A program made the translations under genes and the position numbers. DNA of 64,000 nt from Lachancea thermotolerans CBS 6340 (taxonomy: Eukaryota > Ascomycota > Saccharomycetes > Saccharomycetales > Saccharomycetaceae), in NCBI RefSeq assembly GCF_000142805.1, contig NC_013083.1, positions 1,426,001-1,490,000 on the forward strand, written 5' to 3'. A model generated the notes under the pieces. It saw only the letters and a program-made list of their open reading frames with translations. It made no database searches and was not told the origin of the DNA. Below are positions 28,815 to 38,674 of the stretch, one piece after another (position 1 is the stretch's first letter; every line of letters begins with the position of its first letter).

Positions 28815-30947
28815 TCAAACCGCTGAAGAATGCAAGAAAGTACCTGATATCGATGTGCATTCGCTGGCAACTTCGACAACAGAATTGACATCCATTTCAT
28901 CTGATACTCGCAAGGCGTCTTGAATATTCTTAAAACACCAGTCATCAAACGCGCTATCGACGGCCGTCACAGATGCGTCACACTTCTCAACCATCTCAAC
29001 GACTCCTGAGGCCACAAGTCTCTCACGAACACCGGCTATCAATGGAACTCTTGCTAGGTAAACACGAACGCCCCTCTTTCTTAGACTTAAAACAATTTCC
29101 TGTAGGATTTGTGAAGCAGAGGAGTCAATCTCTGTCATCCCATTCATGTCAAAAATCATATGCTTTGTTTGGTTTCTGTTCCTCGGCTTCGGGCTTGCCG
29201 GGTGCGTTTTAACGGATCCGTACTTCTCAAGACGGTAAAGCCGAGTTTTAAGGTCTTCGGTGTTCATAAATGTCAACCGCTCTGGGATTTTAACAATGAG
29301 GCTTCCTTCAATGTCATCAAGACGCGGAGGAATTACGACACATGTGTTCGTGGAACTATTGAAATCATCGGCATTGACAAATTGGTCTGTTCCAGAAACT
29401 CTTCTTAAAATCTGTATTTTCGACTTGGTAGAGTTTTTTATAACTCTTATAACAGAATAGCCACATCCAAGAGTAATGCCTGCCTCCACAGAATAGAAAA
29501 AAGTAGTCAAGACTGTCAGTGCGAAAATCAGAAGCTCGTTGTAGCCGCGGCATCTGAAATGATACCTAAGGTCTGCGGGCGCTTCTTCAAATAGCGTAAT
29601 GCCCACCATCGTTGTTATCACAGAAAGCACGCAGACTGGGATGTGGTGAATGGCGTTAAGCAGAAACATTGACGTGACACAAGTTATGAGACCCATGAAC
29701 ACTCCTGACATAACTGTAGCCGCACCTGAATATGCATTAATTTTCGACCTTCCATAACCTCCAAAAGAGGGCAAAGCACCAAAAATTGAACCAACAAGAT
29801 TCAGACTGCCTAGGGCAACTAGCTCCCTATTAGATGACACTGAGAGCTCATAGCTAGAACCCAATGACTTCGAAGCTGTCGTCGACTCGAAAAACCCGAG
29901 GAGTGCAACCATAAACCCTGCGTGAAACAACTCGCTAAAAAGTGACAGGTTTTTTTTGCTTAAGGGATTTCTGAACTTGGAAGTATCACCAACTTCAATG
30001 TCTCCCACAATGTCGATGTTGTAGCGCAATTTGAAGCTGAAATGATATGAACCCAGAGTTACCAAGGCCACAACGATAAGGATTTCAGGGACAAAGATAA
30101 CTTTCTTATAAACCCTTGAAAGTCTTTTTTTGACCAGTCTAAGGCTCATCAGTATGCTAAAACTACTCAAACTCAGCAGCGCAGTTGGCACATGATAATT
30201 ACCAGGTGCATAGTGAAATAAGAATATAAGCTTTTGAAAAGGCGCATGGTAATGACCGGGCGCATCGTTGAAGACCTTTTTAAGCTTCAGCTCCGTAATG
30301 AGAGAGTTGAGCACCATGACTAGGCCCACTGCACTGATAAATCCTCTGAGAAGCGCCCTGCTCAGCACACTATCCAGATATCCAAACCTCATTATGCCGA
30401 AACAAAATAGAATAGCGCCGCTTATGAAGGTAAGGATAAGGCAAAGGTTGACCACGTCCAATGATTTATCATGTTTCATTTGCTTTTCGATAGCCTGCCC
30501 AACAACCAGTGAAATAGCACTTTCAGGCCCGACTATCATGTGCGGGACAGAGCCGAAAACAGCATAAACGAATGGAGTGAAAGCCAAAGCATTAAGGCCA
30601 CATATCGGGGGAACGTGTGCAACGGACGTCGAATAAGACATTGCAAGCGGAATTTGGAAAGACGCTAAGGAAGCTCCGGCTATAAAATCTCTTAGAAGTT
30701 TTGAGGTGTCATATGTGGGGAGCCATGAAAAGCACGGAAGATAGTATGTTAGGCGGTGCCATAGCGTCAGCTGGTTATGATCGTCAACAGTGTTAGATAT
30801 TAACGGAGGGGACTGAATGTGCACATCTATTGCTCCAAAGCTTCGCTTCGAGCTTTTTGTATCAAATGATGCTGAGTTGGGTGAGGCGTAAGAGCCCGCC
30901 TGCCTCGACCTTTCTTTGCCAAGCAGAGGCTTGTTCTCTTCCCTCAT
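28815..30947 (-). CDS. SLC26/SulP-family anion transporter (YPR003C-like)
   Basis: A 710-residue SulP protein. After a polar N-terminus (MREENKPLLGKERS) comes the SLC26 membrane domain (about residues 85-490) with FIAGASLASFQIPLAMSYSTSVAHVPPICGL and GSVPHMIVGPESAISLVVGQ, then a cytosolic STAS domain (about 555-690) containing KHMIFDMNGMTEIDSSASQILQEIV. S. cerevisiae YPR003C is its likely orthologue, a putative sulfate or anion carrier of the ER or Golgi; substrate is not established. ATG at 30947 is used; the frame extends two codons further to a TTG. The order with AIM45 matches YPR003C-YPR004C. Confidence 0.9.
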   Translation of the reverse strand: MREENKPLLGKERSRQAGSYASPNSASFDTKSSKRSFGAIDVHIQSPPLISNTVDDHNQLTLWHRLTYYLPCFSWLPTYDTSKLLRDFIAGASLASFQIPLAMSYSTSVAHVPPICGLNALAFTPFVYAVFGSVPHMIVGPESAISLVVGQAIEKQMKHDKSLDVVNLCLILTFISGAILFCFGIMRFGYLDSVLSRALLRGFISAVGLVMVLNSLITELKLKKVFNDAPGHYHAPFQKLIFLFHYAPGNYHVPTALLSLSSFSILMSLRLVKKRLSRVYKKVIFVPEILIVVALVTLGSYHFSFKLRYNIDIVGDIEVGDTSKFRNPLSKKNLSLFSELFHAGFMVALLGFFESTTASKSLGSSYELSVSSNRELVALGSLNLVGSIFGALPSFGGYGRSKINAYSGAATVMSGVFMGLITCVTSMFLLNAIHHIPVCVLSVITTMVGITLFEEAPADLRYHFRCRGYNELLIFALTVLTTFFYSVEAGITLGCGYSVIRVIKNSTKSKIQILRRVSGTDQFVNADDFNSSTNTCVVIPPRLDDIEGSLIVKIPERLTFMNTEDLKTRLYRLEKYGSVKTHPASPKPRNRNQTKHMIFDMNGMTEIDSSASQILQEIVLSLRKRGVRVYLARVPLIAGVRERLVASGVVEMVEKCDASVTAVDSAFDDWCFKNIQDALRVSDEMDVNSVVEVASECTSISGTFLHSSAV

Positions 30948-31363
30948 TGACAACCTTCCCTCTTGTTGTCCTTATCGTGAAAATTAGATTGTTGCGAAGA
31001 TATTAATTCGAAGTTGATTAATTGAAATTGTCAAGACAATGAACGCGTCAAGCCAAGCTTTTTAACCAAACAGATGTGACTAAATATCGATAAGGATAGC
31101 CCCGGAACGTCCCCCATCCCGAGTAATTACGGCTGCCATATGCAACCCAAACGCACGGTTCTCGGGGGCCATTTGCAGAATGTCGCTTGTTAAAAAAGGG
31201 CAGATGCTGCAAAGCGGTGTTTGAGCGAGGGCTGGTGGGTTGTTTTGGTTTCTTTGAAAGTTTTGCTAACTTTGATATTACTGGTTACGTATTCAGCAAT
31301 TTGCTGAGATTAAGGTCCAATGGCTAAAGAGTTGTACACTATGAAGCATCGTAGATTTAGTTC
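30948..31363. other. 416-bp promoter region of the SulP transporter
   Basis: No gene. It holds the upstream region of the transporter and the 3' end of AIM45. No distinctive site was recognised. Confidence 0.5.
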
Positions 31364-32389
31364 TTATTTAGTCAGCTTTTTTGTTAGCTCAGGCACAATC
31401 TCATTAAGATCGCCAACGAGACCAAAATCTGCTACCTGGAATATGGGCGCTTCTTGATCGTTGTTGATCGCAACAATGACCTTTGAGTCTTTCATACCAG
31501 CCAAATGCTGAATGGCGCCAGAAACACCAACGCCAATGTAAAGATCTGGCGCAATAACCTTGCCAGTTTGCCCGATTTGCAGAGAGTTTTCACAGAACCC
31601 GGAGTCAACAGCAGCTCTGGTAGCGCCGATCGCAGCTGAGAGAGAGTCGGCCAGAGGGGTAATAAGCTTGTCAAATGTTTCCTTGTTCTTCAAACCGCGT
31701 CCTCCCGAGACCACTTTAGCGGCCGACCCAAGATCGGGCCTGGCGCTCTTGACCAGGTTTTCGCTTTCCCATGCGACACCAAGTTCCGCGATTTCGACCT
31801 GTGGCGCCTCTAAAGTTGGCGCGTCGAAGGAACCTGCGCTGCACGCGGGAAAGGAAGAAGCTCTTACACTAACGAGCTTCTTTTCTTGAGTGCATTGCAC
31901 TGTAGCTAACGCGTTGCCAGCATATATTGGTCTCACAAAGGTTGTGGGGTCAACGATCTTAGTAACATCACAGATTGGCTGATAATCAAGTAATGCACCA
32001 ACACGAGGTAAAAGGTTCTTTCCAACGGCCGAGCTTGCGACAACGAAGTGGCTAAACTCCTTTTCCTTTAGCAGTTCCAGACATAAGGGCGTTACCGCCT
32101 CAGGAAGGTAGTTGTCGTAAACCTCATTGTTTGCAACAATAATTTGATCGACCAAAGAGGCACCCACTGTAAGTTTCAGTTGCTTAGCGGCTTCGGTGGA
32201 GTTACTGCCAGCAAGCAAAGCTTTGATGGGGTTGCCTAATTGTTCTGCAGCAGAAAGCGCACTCAGGGAGGACTGTGCGACTTTGCCATCTTTGTTCGCC
32301 TCTAAAAATACTAAAGTCGACGCCAGCCTAAAATTGGCTGGCCTTCTGACAACAGGACCGACGCAAGATCTAACACCTACCGAAAACAT
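31364..32389 (-). CDS. AIM45: electron transfer flavoprotein alpha subunit, mitochondrial
   Basis: A 341-residue ETF-alpha. The N-terminus MFSVGVRSCVGPVVRRPANFRLAS is a mitochondrial presequence. The N-terminal ETF domain covers about 25-205; the C-terminal FAD-binding domain begins with AAKVVSGGRGLKNKETFDKLI and has GATRAAVDSGFC, QIGQTGKVIAPDLYIGVGVSGAIQHLAGMKDSKVIVAINND and the terminal QVADFGLVGDLNEIVPEL, all standard. It carries electrons from matrix dehydrogenases to the ETF dehydrogenase (Cir2 in yeast) with its beta partner Cir1. Position equals YPR004C. Confidence 0.96.
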   Translation of the reverse strand: MFSVGVRSCVGPVVRRPANFRLASTLVFLEANKDGKVAQSSLSALSAAEQLGNPIKALLAGSNSTEAAKQLKLTVGASLVDQIIVANNEVYDNYLPEAVTPLCLELLKEKEFSHFVVASSAVGKNLLPRVGALLDYQPICDVTKIVDPTTFVRPIYAGNALATVQCTQEKKLVSVRASSFPACSAGSFDAPTLEAPQVEIAELGVAWESENLVKSARPDLGSAAKVVSGGRGLKNKETFDKLITPLADSLSAAIGATRAAVDSGFCENSLQIGQTGKVIAPDLYIGVGVSGAIQHLAGMKDSKVIVAINNDQEAPIFQVADFGLVGDLNEIVPELTKKLTK

Positions 32390-32674
32390 CGTGCACTTGG
32401 GTGTATGTTGGGAAGCAGTGATATATTTTTTTTGATTTTCACTTTTAAGCGATTATCAAGTTAGATCTCAGCATTTGGATCAGGGAGATTTTAGGTTGCA
32501 AGCAACATTCCCTGCGTTTGGTGACTAGTATCGGTTCATCAGTGATTAATTTCTACAAAATCATTCATCTTTGAAGCGGTGTACCAAGTGTGTCTCTTAC
32601 CCGTGATTTTTGAATTAAGTCAGGGGCTCTATTGGGTGTCTAGAGAGGTTATGATTTTATAGCTTCACAAGGAA

Positions 32675-33718
32675 ATGACATTTGAAACTGCTGAGGGTTT
32701 GGCTGACCAAGTCCTGAAATTTCTCTCTGATAAGCTCGAAACAAATTATAGAGTTGCTGTTATTGTCGTAGGTCCCCCCGGCTCAGGAAAATCTACGATA
32801 AGTGAGAAACTATGTCATGAAATCAACTCCAGGTACAACAAATACCTAAAAGAGTCTGGTTCCAGACCGCATTTACAAGAAAACTTGAATGAGCGTATCG
32901 ACCTTTGTGAGGGGATACCTAAGTTCGAGGAGAAGTCGCTTCATGATGTACAAAACGGATTCTTCAATCATGTCCAAGATCAGGACTTTCAGCCGAAAAA
33001 GTTTGTGGACAAAAACGATGGCTCTGAAGTTGTTGTTGGGATTGGCGGGCTCCCAAACAGTATTAGAGTGGAAAACGTTGCTCCCCTTGAGCCTTCAAAT
33101 CACGATTACAAAATTGCTAAAATCGTCCCTATGGATGGTTTTCATCTATCAAGAAGGCATCTTGATCACTTTGACGACCCCGTTGAAGCTCACAGACGTC
33201 GAGGCTCGCCTCCGACCTTCGATAGCAATAACTGCCTACAATTGTGCAAGCTGCTGGCGAAAACCTGTACAATTAAACCTACATTGCCAGTAAACAAGAC
33301 CACTGCTGATACAGGCACACTATTTGATAAAATCAGCGACACATTCTCCGAAAGCGTACCCTCTATTTACGTGCCTGGTTTTGACCACGCACTTAAAGAT
33401 CCTTCGACAGGTCAGCATTGCGTTGACGCATTTACTAGAATAATTGTGCTTGAGGGTCTTTACTTGCTTTTGGACGAAGACAATTGGAGGGACATTTACC
33501 CAACCTTTAAAGATACGCATGCCGTAATTGTTTGGAAACTGGACTTAGGCGTCGATGTTCTTGAACAAAGAGTAGCGAAAAGGCACCTCCAATCAGGTTT
33601 GGCCGCCACACTGGAAGCTGGTGTCGAACGCTTCCGGATGAACGATCTCATCAATGCATTGAGAATAAAAGAACATTGCCTCGCTGCTGATGATATAGTT
33701 TCGATATCTAATAAATGA
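32675..33718 (+). CDS. YFH7: P-loop kinase of the uridine kinase-like family
   Basis: A 347-residue P-loop NTPase. Walker A is VVGPPGSGKST (residues 31-41). Later motifs KIVPMDGFHLSRRHLDHFDDPVEAHRRRGSPPTFD and IIVLEGLYLLLDEDNWRDI match the phosphoribulokinase/uridine kinase superfamily, and PGFDHALKDP is typical of Yfh7 and bacterial YggC-type proteins. The insertion between Walker A and the MDGFH block (about 110 residues) is larger than in bacterial relatives, as in yeast Yfh7 (353 residues). The yeast enzyme has ATPase activity but no settled substrate. It corresponds to YFR007W, here set among the YPR00x genes, its sister region. Confidence 0.94.
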   Translation: MTFETAEGLADQVLKFLSDKLETNYRVAVIVVGPPGSGKSTISEKLCHEINSRYNKYLKESGSRPHLQENLNERIDLCEGIPKFEEKSLHDVQNGFFNHVQDQDFQPKKFVDKNDGSEVVVGIGGLPNSIRVENVAPLEPSNHDYKIAKIVPMDGFHLSRRHLDHFDDPVEAHRRRGSPPTFDSNNCLQLCKLLAKTCTIKPTLPVNKTTADTGTLFDKISDTFSESVPSIYVPGFDHALKDPSTGQHCVDAFTRIIVLEGLYLLLDEDNWRDIYPTFKDTHAVIVWKLDLGVDVLEQRVAKRHLQSGLAATLEAGVERFRMNDLINALRIKEHCLAADDIVSISNK

Positions 33719-33719
33719 A

Positions 33720-34724
33720 TTATGGTCTGGACTGATTTATGAGATTAATGGCATTTTTATTCTTACGGCGGTCAAGCATTGAGCTATCATTGATCCTCAG
33801 CTCGAAGTTGTTCTTCCAGCAAGGATTCAAAGCTGAAAGCTTGCCCAGGCACAGGTCTGCGTTTGCTAATGTGTCGTTTATCGTGTTTTCGGTCCTTTCT
33901 CCTTTTGGTGCCGGCGTTCTTGGGAGCCTACCGATCTCCGCTTCAATTGAAGCCTCTACGTAACTCAATTCAATGGGACGGTCCTTGTGTTCTAGACGGA
34001 AGGAAAACTCTTTGGGCTTCTCACGGCATTTTCTGCCTGGAGCCCTAAAGCGTAGGACAGATGTCCTTTGTTGCCGCTTATTATAGCAGTTATCAATCTC
34101 CAATCCGCGTATGTTACTATTTTCGCACAGAGTTTCGAACTTTTCAGGATTAGATAAACAGCCTTCCTGTAGCTTGTTCTCCCTGCCAACAACAGTAAGC
34201 TGCTTGCGAGGAGAGCACTTGGAGAACAGCCGAGGCGAGGCATTATAATAATAGTCCGACTCATCTTCGTCTTCACTTAGTTCATCACCGCTTCCATACA
34301 CTCGACTGCTCATGGAACTACTCTCATCAGATGATTCATCTTTACTTGTTTCCCACGACAATACCGCCGAGGTCTTGCCTTGATAAAATCCCTTGTCGAG
34401 TGTTGATGGCGTTTCATCAGATGACCTCAAGGAACAACGTTTATTACTCCTGGTCTTTTTTGTGCTCATATTTGGGGGCGTAGGGGCCTCAATGCTCGAG
34501 CCTGTCTTAGTATGATTTCCGCTACCTTCCTCTCCATCATCACCGCTTCTGGCCGGCGTGTTGGTGGCATTGTGATATGAGTACCCTTCACGCTTTTCAG
34601 AATCACACAAATCGAAGTAATCTTCAGCCTCGGTTATCACATCGCTGCCATTTTCCTTTGATGTGCACCTCAGGGTACGCAAATGGCCACCTCCGTTTGA
34701 GACGTTCCCGGCCTGAGAGAGCAT
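33720..34724 (-). CDS. acidic, serine-rich protein at the HAL1 position
   Basis: A 334-residue protein that I do not recognise from sequence alone. Residues 40-160 are Ser/Asp/Glu-rich and probably disordered (KDESSDESSSMSSRVYGSGDELSEDEDESDYYY). The C-terminal half looks more ordered, with TSVLRFRAPGRKCREKPKEF and EFSFRLEHKDRPIELSYVEA. In S. cerevisiae YPR005C (HAL1, halotolerance) lies between AIM45 and REC8 on the same strand, so by position this is its counterpart. ATG at 34724 is the first in-frame ATG; the frame runs on to a TTG. Its stop is one base away from the YFH7 stop on the other strand. Confidence 0.65.
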   Translation of the reverse strand: MLSQAGNVSNGGGHLRTLRCTSKENGSDVITEAEDYFDLCDSEKREGYSYHNATNTPARSGDDGEEGSGNHTKTGSSIEAPTPPNMSTKKTRSNKRCSLRSSDETPSTLDKGFYQGKTSAVLSWETSKDESSDESSSMSSRVYGSGDELSEDEDESDYYYNASPRLFSKCSPRKQLTVVGRENKLQEGCLSNPEKFETLCENSNIRGLEIDNCYNKRQQRTSVLRFRAPGRKCREKPKEFSFRLEHKDRPIELSYVEASIEAEIGRLPRTPAPKGERTENTINDTLANADLCLGKLSALNPCWKNNFELRINDSSMLDRRKNKNAINLINQSRP

Positions 34725-35206
34725 ACGATCCCACGGTCTTGAACGAAGAGCGCTGCTATGCAAAAGATGCCACTATTTCAAAGTCACCTCCTTGGCAGAT
34801 GGCTCATATATAGATAGATGCTTCCGAACCGCAGTCCGTTCGCTGCAACACCGGCTAAGATCATCCTGTAGGCTGCTGAAGTAAGTCGAAACACTGCCCA
34901 GACAGTCACACGATGGCGTCCCGGGTCCTCCGCTTGGCGTCAGGACTGACGTATATTTCCAGAAGCGAAATATCAAAACAATATTTCTCGTGATTTAAAA
35001 CAAGGGCGAAATCCAATTTAAGACAAAAGCGCGATTTCGTTGCCAGAACAAAAGAAAACTTCGCTGTCGGAATGCTAAATGCCGGAGTTTAACGAGTGGT
35101 CAACCGTCTATCATGCCACATTCATCGCCAAAGGATAGACGTATACCTAATAAGAGGCACAGTAAAACTATATCGTCTTGAACGTGTTAGCTAGCTAAGT
35201 TTGGCT
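34725..35206. other. 482-bp intergenic region upstream of the HAL1-position gene
   Basis: No gene seen. It includes the upstream region of the HAL1-position gene and the REC8 3' end. ICL2 (YPR006C), which lies here in S. cerevisiae, is absent. Confidence 0.5.
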
Positions 35207-37183
35207 CTAAACATAGATAACGATATCATCGCCGCCTAGAGTTTTTAAAGATGTGTCAGAATGGAAACTGTGAAGATCAATGTTAGCTTTCGATGCCAGC
35301 TGTAAGAGAGATAAAAAAGCGTTGGCACAAATTTTCCGACTGACTGATGATAAACCATCCTCTGAACTGTAGTCCGGATGTTTACGGCTGATATTACTTG
35401 GAATTAAATCCTCGAAAAGCAGTTTTCTTTCAAACGGTGGATGGGTCCGTGTTGTTTTTCCTACAATAGAGGCTCGCTCGAGAACGTATTCAAAAAGTCT
35501 CCTGCTCTGGTTATCCAGTGCTTGGCTTTGAATTTGCTTCTCTTTACTTTTATTATGCTGTTCAGATTGGTTGGAGCCGTCCCTGTAGTCCTCTATGCTT
35601 TGGAGCGTCCCATCTCTGTTAAGTCTCCTTTCCGTGTGCACATGGCGGAGCTCGTCAATGTGATCTTTTGTCCCGCCATCGGTTTTACTTGAGCTTCTTC
35701 CAAAGCTAGAAGGGGGCAAGTGTAAATCTATTTTCATGATATCATTGTCAAGATCATCCGAGTAGTATCTGGCTTCCAGGTCCTCATCAATTTGTTCAAG
35801 TTCTGGCAAATCGAAGAGATTATTTCCACTACCACTTCCTACCTTTGATAAATCTGCAGGCCCTTGTTTTCTTCCGCGCTCGGTGCTCATAGCGCTGCTA
35901 CTTGATCTCGAAGATGGAAGTGAACGCATTTTTTGTCGACCTCTTTCAATGAAGTCAATGCTAGAACTGCTGGTATCTTGAGGATTTTGTAAGGCTGGTT
36001 TCAAAAGTACCTCTTCAAAGCAAAAGCGAAGAAAAGGTGATTGCCCTTGACCGAAAACAACTTCTCGCCAGTTTTCTTCGTGTGTGCTTTTTCTGTGCGT
36101 TTTAATCCGGGGGTGCGCCTGGGCATCCATAACATCACAGTAGTGCTCATTATTTTCTCGCAGCGTCTCAGTTGGCAGGCCTATTCTATCATCAAGCTTT
36201 AGCCTCACTAAGGAGCCGCTGCTAAAAGCACTCTTAGATTTTTTTTTGACGATGACATCCTTTTCAAGATCTGTAGCGGGATATACTCTTTTGGTGTTTC
36301 CGTCAACATCCGCTGCCCCCAGGAGCTGTATATCGAGGTCAGGTACTTCAATGTTTTCAGAGGGCTCTATATGTCCAGTATCAAAGCTGAGTTCAAAACC
36401 CGCTCGATCACCGCGCTCAGAATTTCTTCCATCCGAGGATTTTGCAGAGCCCATTTCAACATCGCTCATAACATCATCGAAATCAAGATGAATGTCAGCG
36501 TTTAGAGCTGATAAATCTTCGTGGTCTGCATATAAGCGTTGCTTCTCGAAAAATGGTGCGTGCGCTCCAGTTTCATGACTGTAGCCATTCTTCAATTCAT
36601 CCATAATATCACGTTGGTGTATTGAACTGGCGGAGTTATTCGTTTCGTGTCCCTTTCCTAAAAGGAAAGAAATATCGCGAGTTTGATTAATATCGAACAA
36701 GGGATCATCAACAAGCAAGGCAGCACTGGATCTCCGTTGTTGATGAAAGGCAGACTGGAATTTTTGAAACTCCAGAAGGCTTCGGTATTCGTTCACGCCA
36801 TCGAAGATCGTGGTGGGTGTCGCGTTCTGGGCCAAAATTCGCCCGCGTCTATCTACCGTCTCCAGAAGCTGGCGCTGCAGTTGGGATTTGACGCTGACTA
36901 TATCGGCCAATACATAATCAGTCTTTCGTCCATAGCATACCGTAACCCCGTAAAGCAAATTGGACGCTGAGCGCAGGGTGTAGTCAGATTTCTTTTGTAA
37001 TAACACTTCGCAAGTTTTTGGAATAGACAGCGACATAATATCCCTTTTATTCACACCAACGGCTTTTGTATTACGCGATCCCCCTAAGGTCGATAGCAGC
37101 CAAACCGTTGTCACACCAGAGTAGGCATCAAGGTGAGCATTGCTTCTTTGTAGTTGTAACCTTTGTTGATTAGAGAGATCCAT
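35207..37183 (-). CDS. REC8: meiotic cohesin kleisin subunit
   Basis: A 658-residue meiotic kleisin. The N-terminal kleisin domain spans about residues 20-140: SGVTTVWLLSTLGGSRNTKAVGVNKRDIMSLSIPKTCEVL, then YTLRSASNLLYGVTVCYGRKTDYVLADIVSVKSQLQRQLL. The C-terminal winged helix (about 575-658) has FEDLIPSNISRKHP and SRKICANAFLSLLQLASKANIDLHSFHSD. The middle is polar, low-complexity and fast-evolving, as in Rec8 elsewhere (680 residues in S. cerevisiae). It replaces Mcd1 in the cohesin ring during meiosis. Position equals YPR007C and it is divergent from FAR7. Confidence 0.93.
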   Translation of the reverse strand: MDLSNQQRLQLQRSNAHLDAYSGVTTVWLLSTLGGSRNTKAVGVNKRDIMSLSIPKTCEVLLQKKSDYTLRSASNLLYGVTVCYGRKTDYVLADIVSVKSQLQRQLLETVDRRGRILAQNATPTTIFDGVNEYRSLLEFQKFQSAFHQQRRSSAALLVDDPLFDINQTRDISFLLGKGHETNNSASSIHQRDIMDELKNGYSHETGAHAPFFEKQRLYADHEDLSALNADIHLDFDDVMSDVEMGSAKSSDGRNSERGDRAGFELSFDTGHIEPSENIEVPDLDIQLLGAADVDGNTKRVYPATDLEKDVIVKKKSKSAFSSGSLVRLKLDDRIGLPTETLRENNEHYCDVMDAQAHPRIKTHRKSTHEENWREVVFGQGQSPFLRFCFEEVLLKPALQNPQDTSSSSIDFIERGRQKMRSLPSSRSSSSAMSTERGRKQGPADLSKVGSGSGNNLFDLPELEQIDEDLEARYYSDDLDNDIMKIDLHLPPSSFGRSSSKTDGGTKDHIDELRHVHTERRLNRDGTLQSIEDYRDGSNQSEQHNKSKEKQIQSQALDNQSRRLFEYVLERASIVGKTTRTHPPFERKLLFEDLIPSNISRKHPDYSSEDGLSSVSRKICANAFLSLLQLASKANIDLHSFHSDTSLKTLGGDDIVIYV

Positions 37184-37402
37184 TGCTTCGAGTACTCTTT
37201 CGCTGGATCTTATGACAGGAGTTGAAGATTGGCGATGTTACTTCAGCTAGCCGCCGAGCGCTGGTATTATTTATCTGCTGCAATATTGGGTTACCCGCTC
37301 ACAGGTAATGTCAAAACGCTAACTGGCAAATCTAACCTCGCCAAAGTTTAAGGCTGAAACGATAAGTCGCTACACACTATTGAACGCCAGCAGTCACCAA
37401 TA

Positions 37403-38086
37403 ATGACGGATCAACAAGTGCTCTTTATGAGTCCCCAAGCGGAGAACTTGGAGTATTTGTACAGCCTTATGAACAAAGTATCCCAACAGATGTCTCAAAA
37501 CAAACTCAAGAGAGCGGAGCTCCTCAGAGAAATCGACGTTTTAGTAAATGAAGTAAACCGCACGTCTATCAGACCGAGGCCAAACAATCCAAACATAGCA
37601 GTTATATCGAATTTTTTGAAACAAAGAAATGTACACATCGAGAATCCAACTGAGGCACAAGTTGAAGATGAGAGGGAACTACAGTGCCTGCGACAGCAAA
37701 ATGCTGCGCTAAAGAGTATGCTCAAAGATAAGTGCAGCACCAACAATGAAACGCTAGCCCTGCTAAAAGTGCACGAAACCTACTTGTCGGACGTGGTGAG
37801 TTTGCTCAGAGCCGATGTACTGACGTATCACCAAGAGCTGATCCGGATGTGCCGGTCTCTATACCAAGAGCAAGTGTGTTCCCTCGAGGATAACGAGTTC
37901 AAGGAATATATGGAAAACATTAGCGACTTTCAGGAACTTTTGGACGTTTCTGAAATTTTTAGACTCCTTCTTCGGCTAACCACTCAAACAGGTCGAACTC
38001 CTAAGATAGCAGTGGGATCTAAATATTGCAATATCCTGCATTCAACGTATCTACGACCTAATAACGAGGCCGATACATATCGCTAG
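37403..38086 (+). CDS. FAR7: Far complex subunit Far7 (pheromone arrest, STRIPAK-like)
   Basis: A 227-residue, mostly helical protein. Residues 15-60 (LEYLYSLMNKVSQQMSQNKLKRAELLREIDVLVNEVN) and 95-125 (RELQCLRQQNAALKSMLKDK) are coiled coils; the second half has a conserved TYLSDVVSLLRADVLTYHQELI and a helical end. Yeast Far7 (221 residues) joins Far3, Far8, Far9, Far10 and Far11 at the ER, acting in pheromone arrest and TORC2 signalling. The assignment rests on length, architecture and its place next to REC8, with YFH7 (YFR007W) nearby and YFR008W being FAR7. Confidence 0.88.
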   Translation: MTDQQVLFMSPQAENLEYLYSLMNKVSQQMSQNKLKRAELLREIDVLVNEVNRTSIRPRPNNPNIAVISNFLKQRNVHIENPTEAQVEDERELQCLRQQNAALKSMLKDKCSTNNETLALLKVHETYLSDVVSLLRADVLTYHQELIRMCRSLYQEQVCSLEDNEFKEYMENISDFQELLDVSEIFRLLLRLTTQTGRTPKIAVGSKYCNILHSTYLRPNNEADTYR

Positions 38087-38282
38087 CACATGGGTGGAAC
38101 AAGATGACCAGAAATAAAGCAATGAAACAGAAACTTCGGACATCGAAACGGTCGCGCTAAACTATGCGCAGAGCAGCAGTTTAAGAAAATCCCAGCACCT
38201 CTAGAAACTACATATTTTTGCGTTCAAGAACGCTTGAAGCGTTAAACACACTGTTCAAAAAACATCTGGTTGCCACCCACTC

Positions 38283-38543
38283 TGTCATAAAACAATAATG
38301 GAACAAGGATATTCTGAGACAACGAAGGAACAACATCAGAGATAATGAGGAACACTAGAGATAATGAGGCTTGCTCTAGGTCTCCGGATCTATAACTATA
38401 AGTACTACTGCATCCAAGGCTCAGTATGAGGTTAAGTAGAAGAAAGGAGGAAGGATCCTCGGATAGAAGAATAATCGTGACCGTATAGAGGCTATTAACC
38501 GCCAACTTCATCATAATCCAGAAGCTCATAATAATCTACGACA
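38283..38543. mobile_element. solo LTR of a retrotransposon, copy 2
   Basis: A 261-bp element with the same length and TG...CA ends as the copy at 27625-27885, differing at about three sites. Perfect 5-bp target duplication CACTC flanks it (38278-38282 and 38544-38548). It lies about 60 bp upstream of tRNA-Gly. Only the LTR fossil remains. Confidence 0.88.
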
Positions 38544-38603
38544 CACTCAAGAGCTGTATTATTGCGTCATGTACTGAAACCAGTTCCCCTCATAATAAGC
38601 AAA

Positions 38604-38674
38604 GCGCAAGTGGTTTAGTGGTAAAATCCATCGTTGCCATCGATGGGCCCCCGGTTCGATTCCGGGCTTGCGCA
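38604..38674 (+). tRNA. tRNA-Gly(GCC)
   Basis: 71 nt without intron. Acceptor GCGCAAG pairs with CTTGCGC; D arm GGTTTAGTGGTAAAATCC; anticodon loop with GCC; T arm CCCGGTTCGATTCCGGG. Essentially identical to the yeast tRNA-Gly(GCC). Confidence 0.98.
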
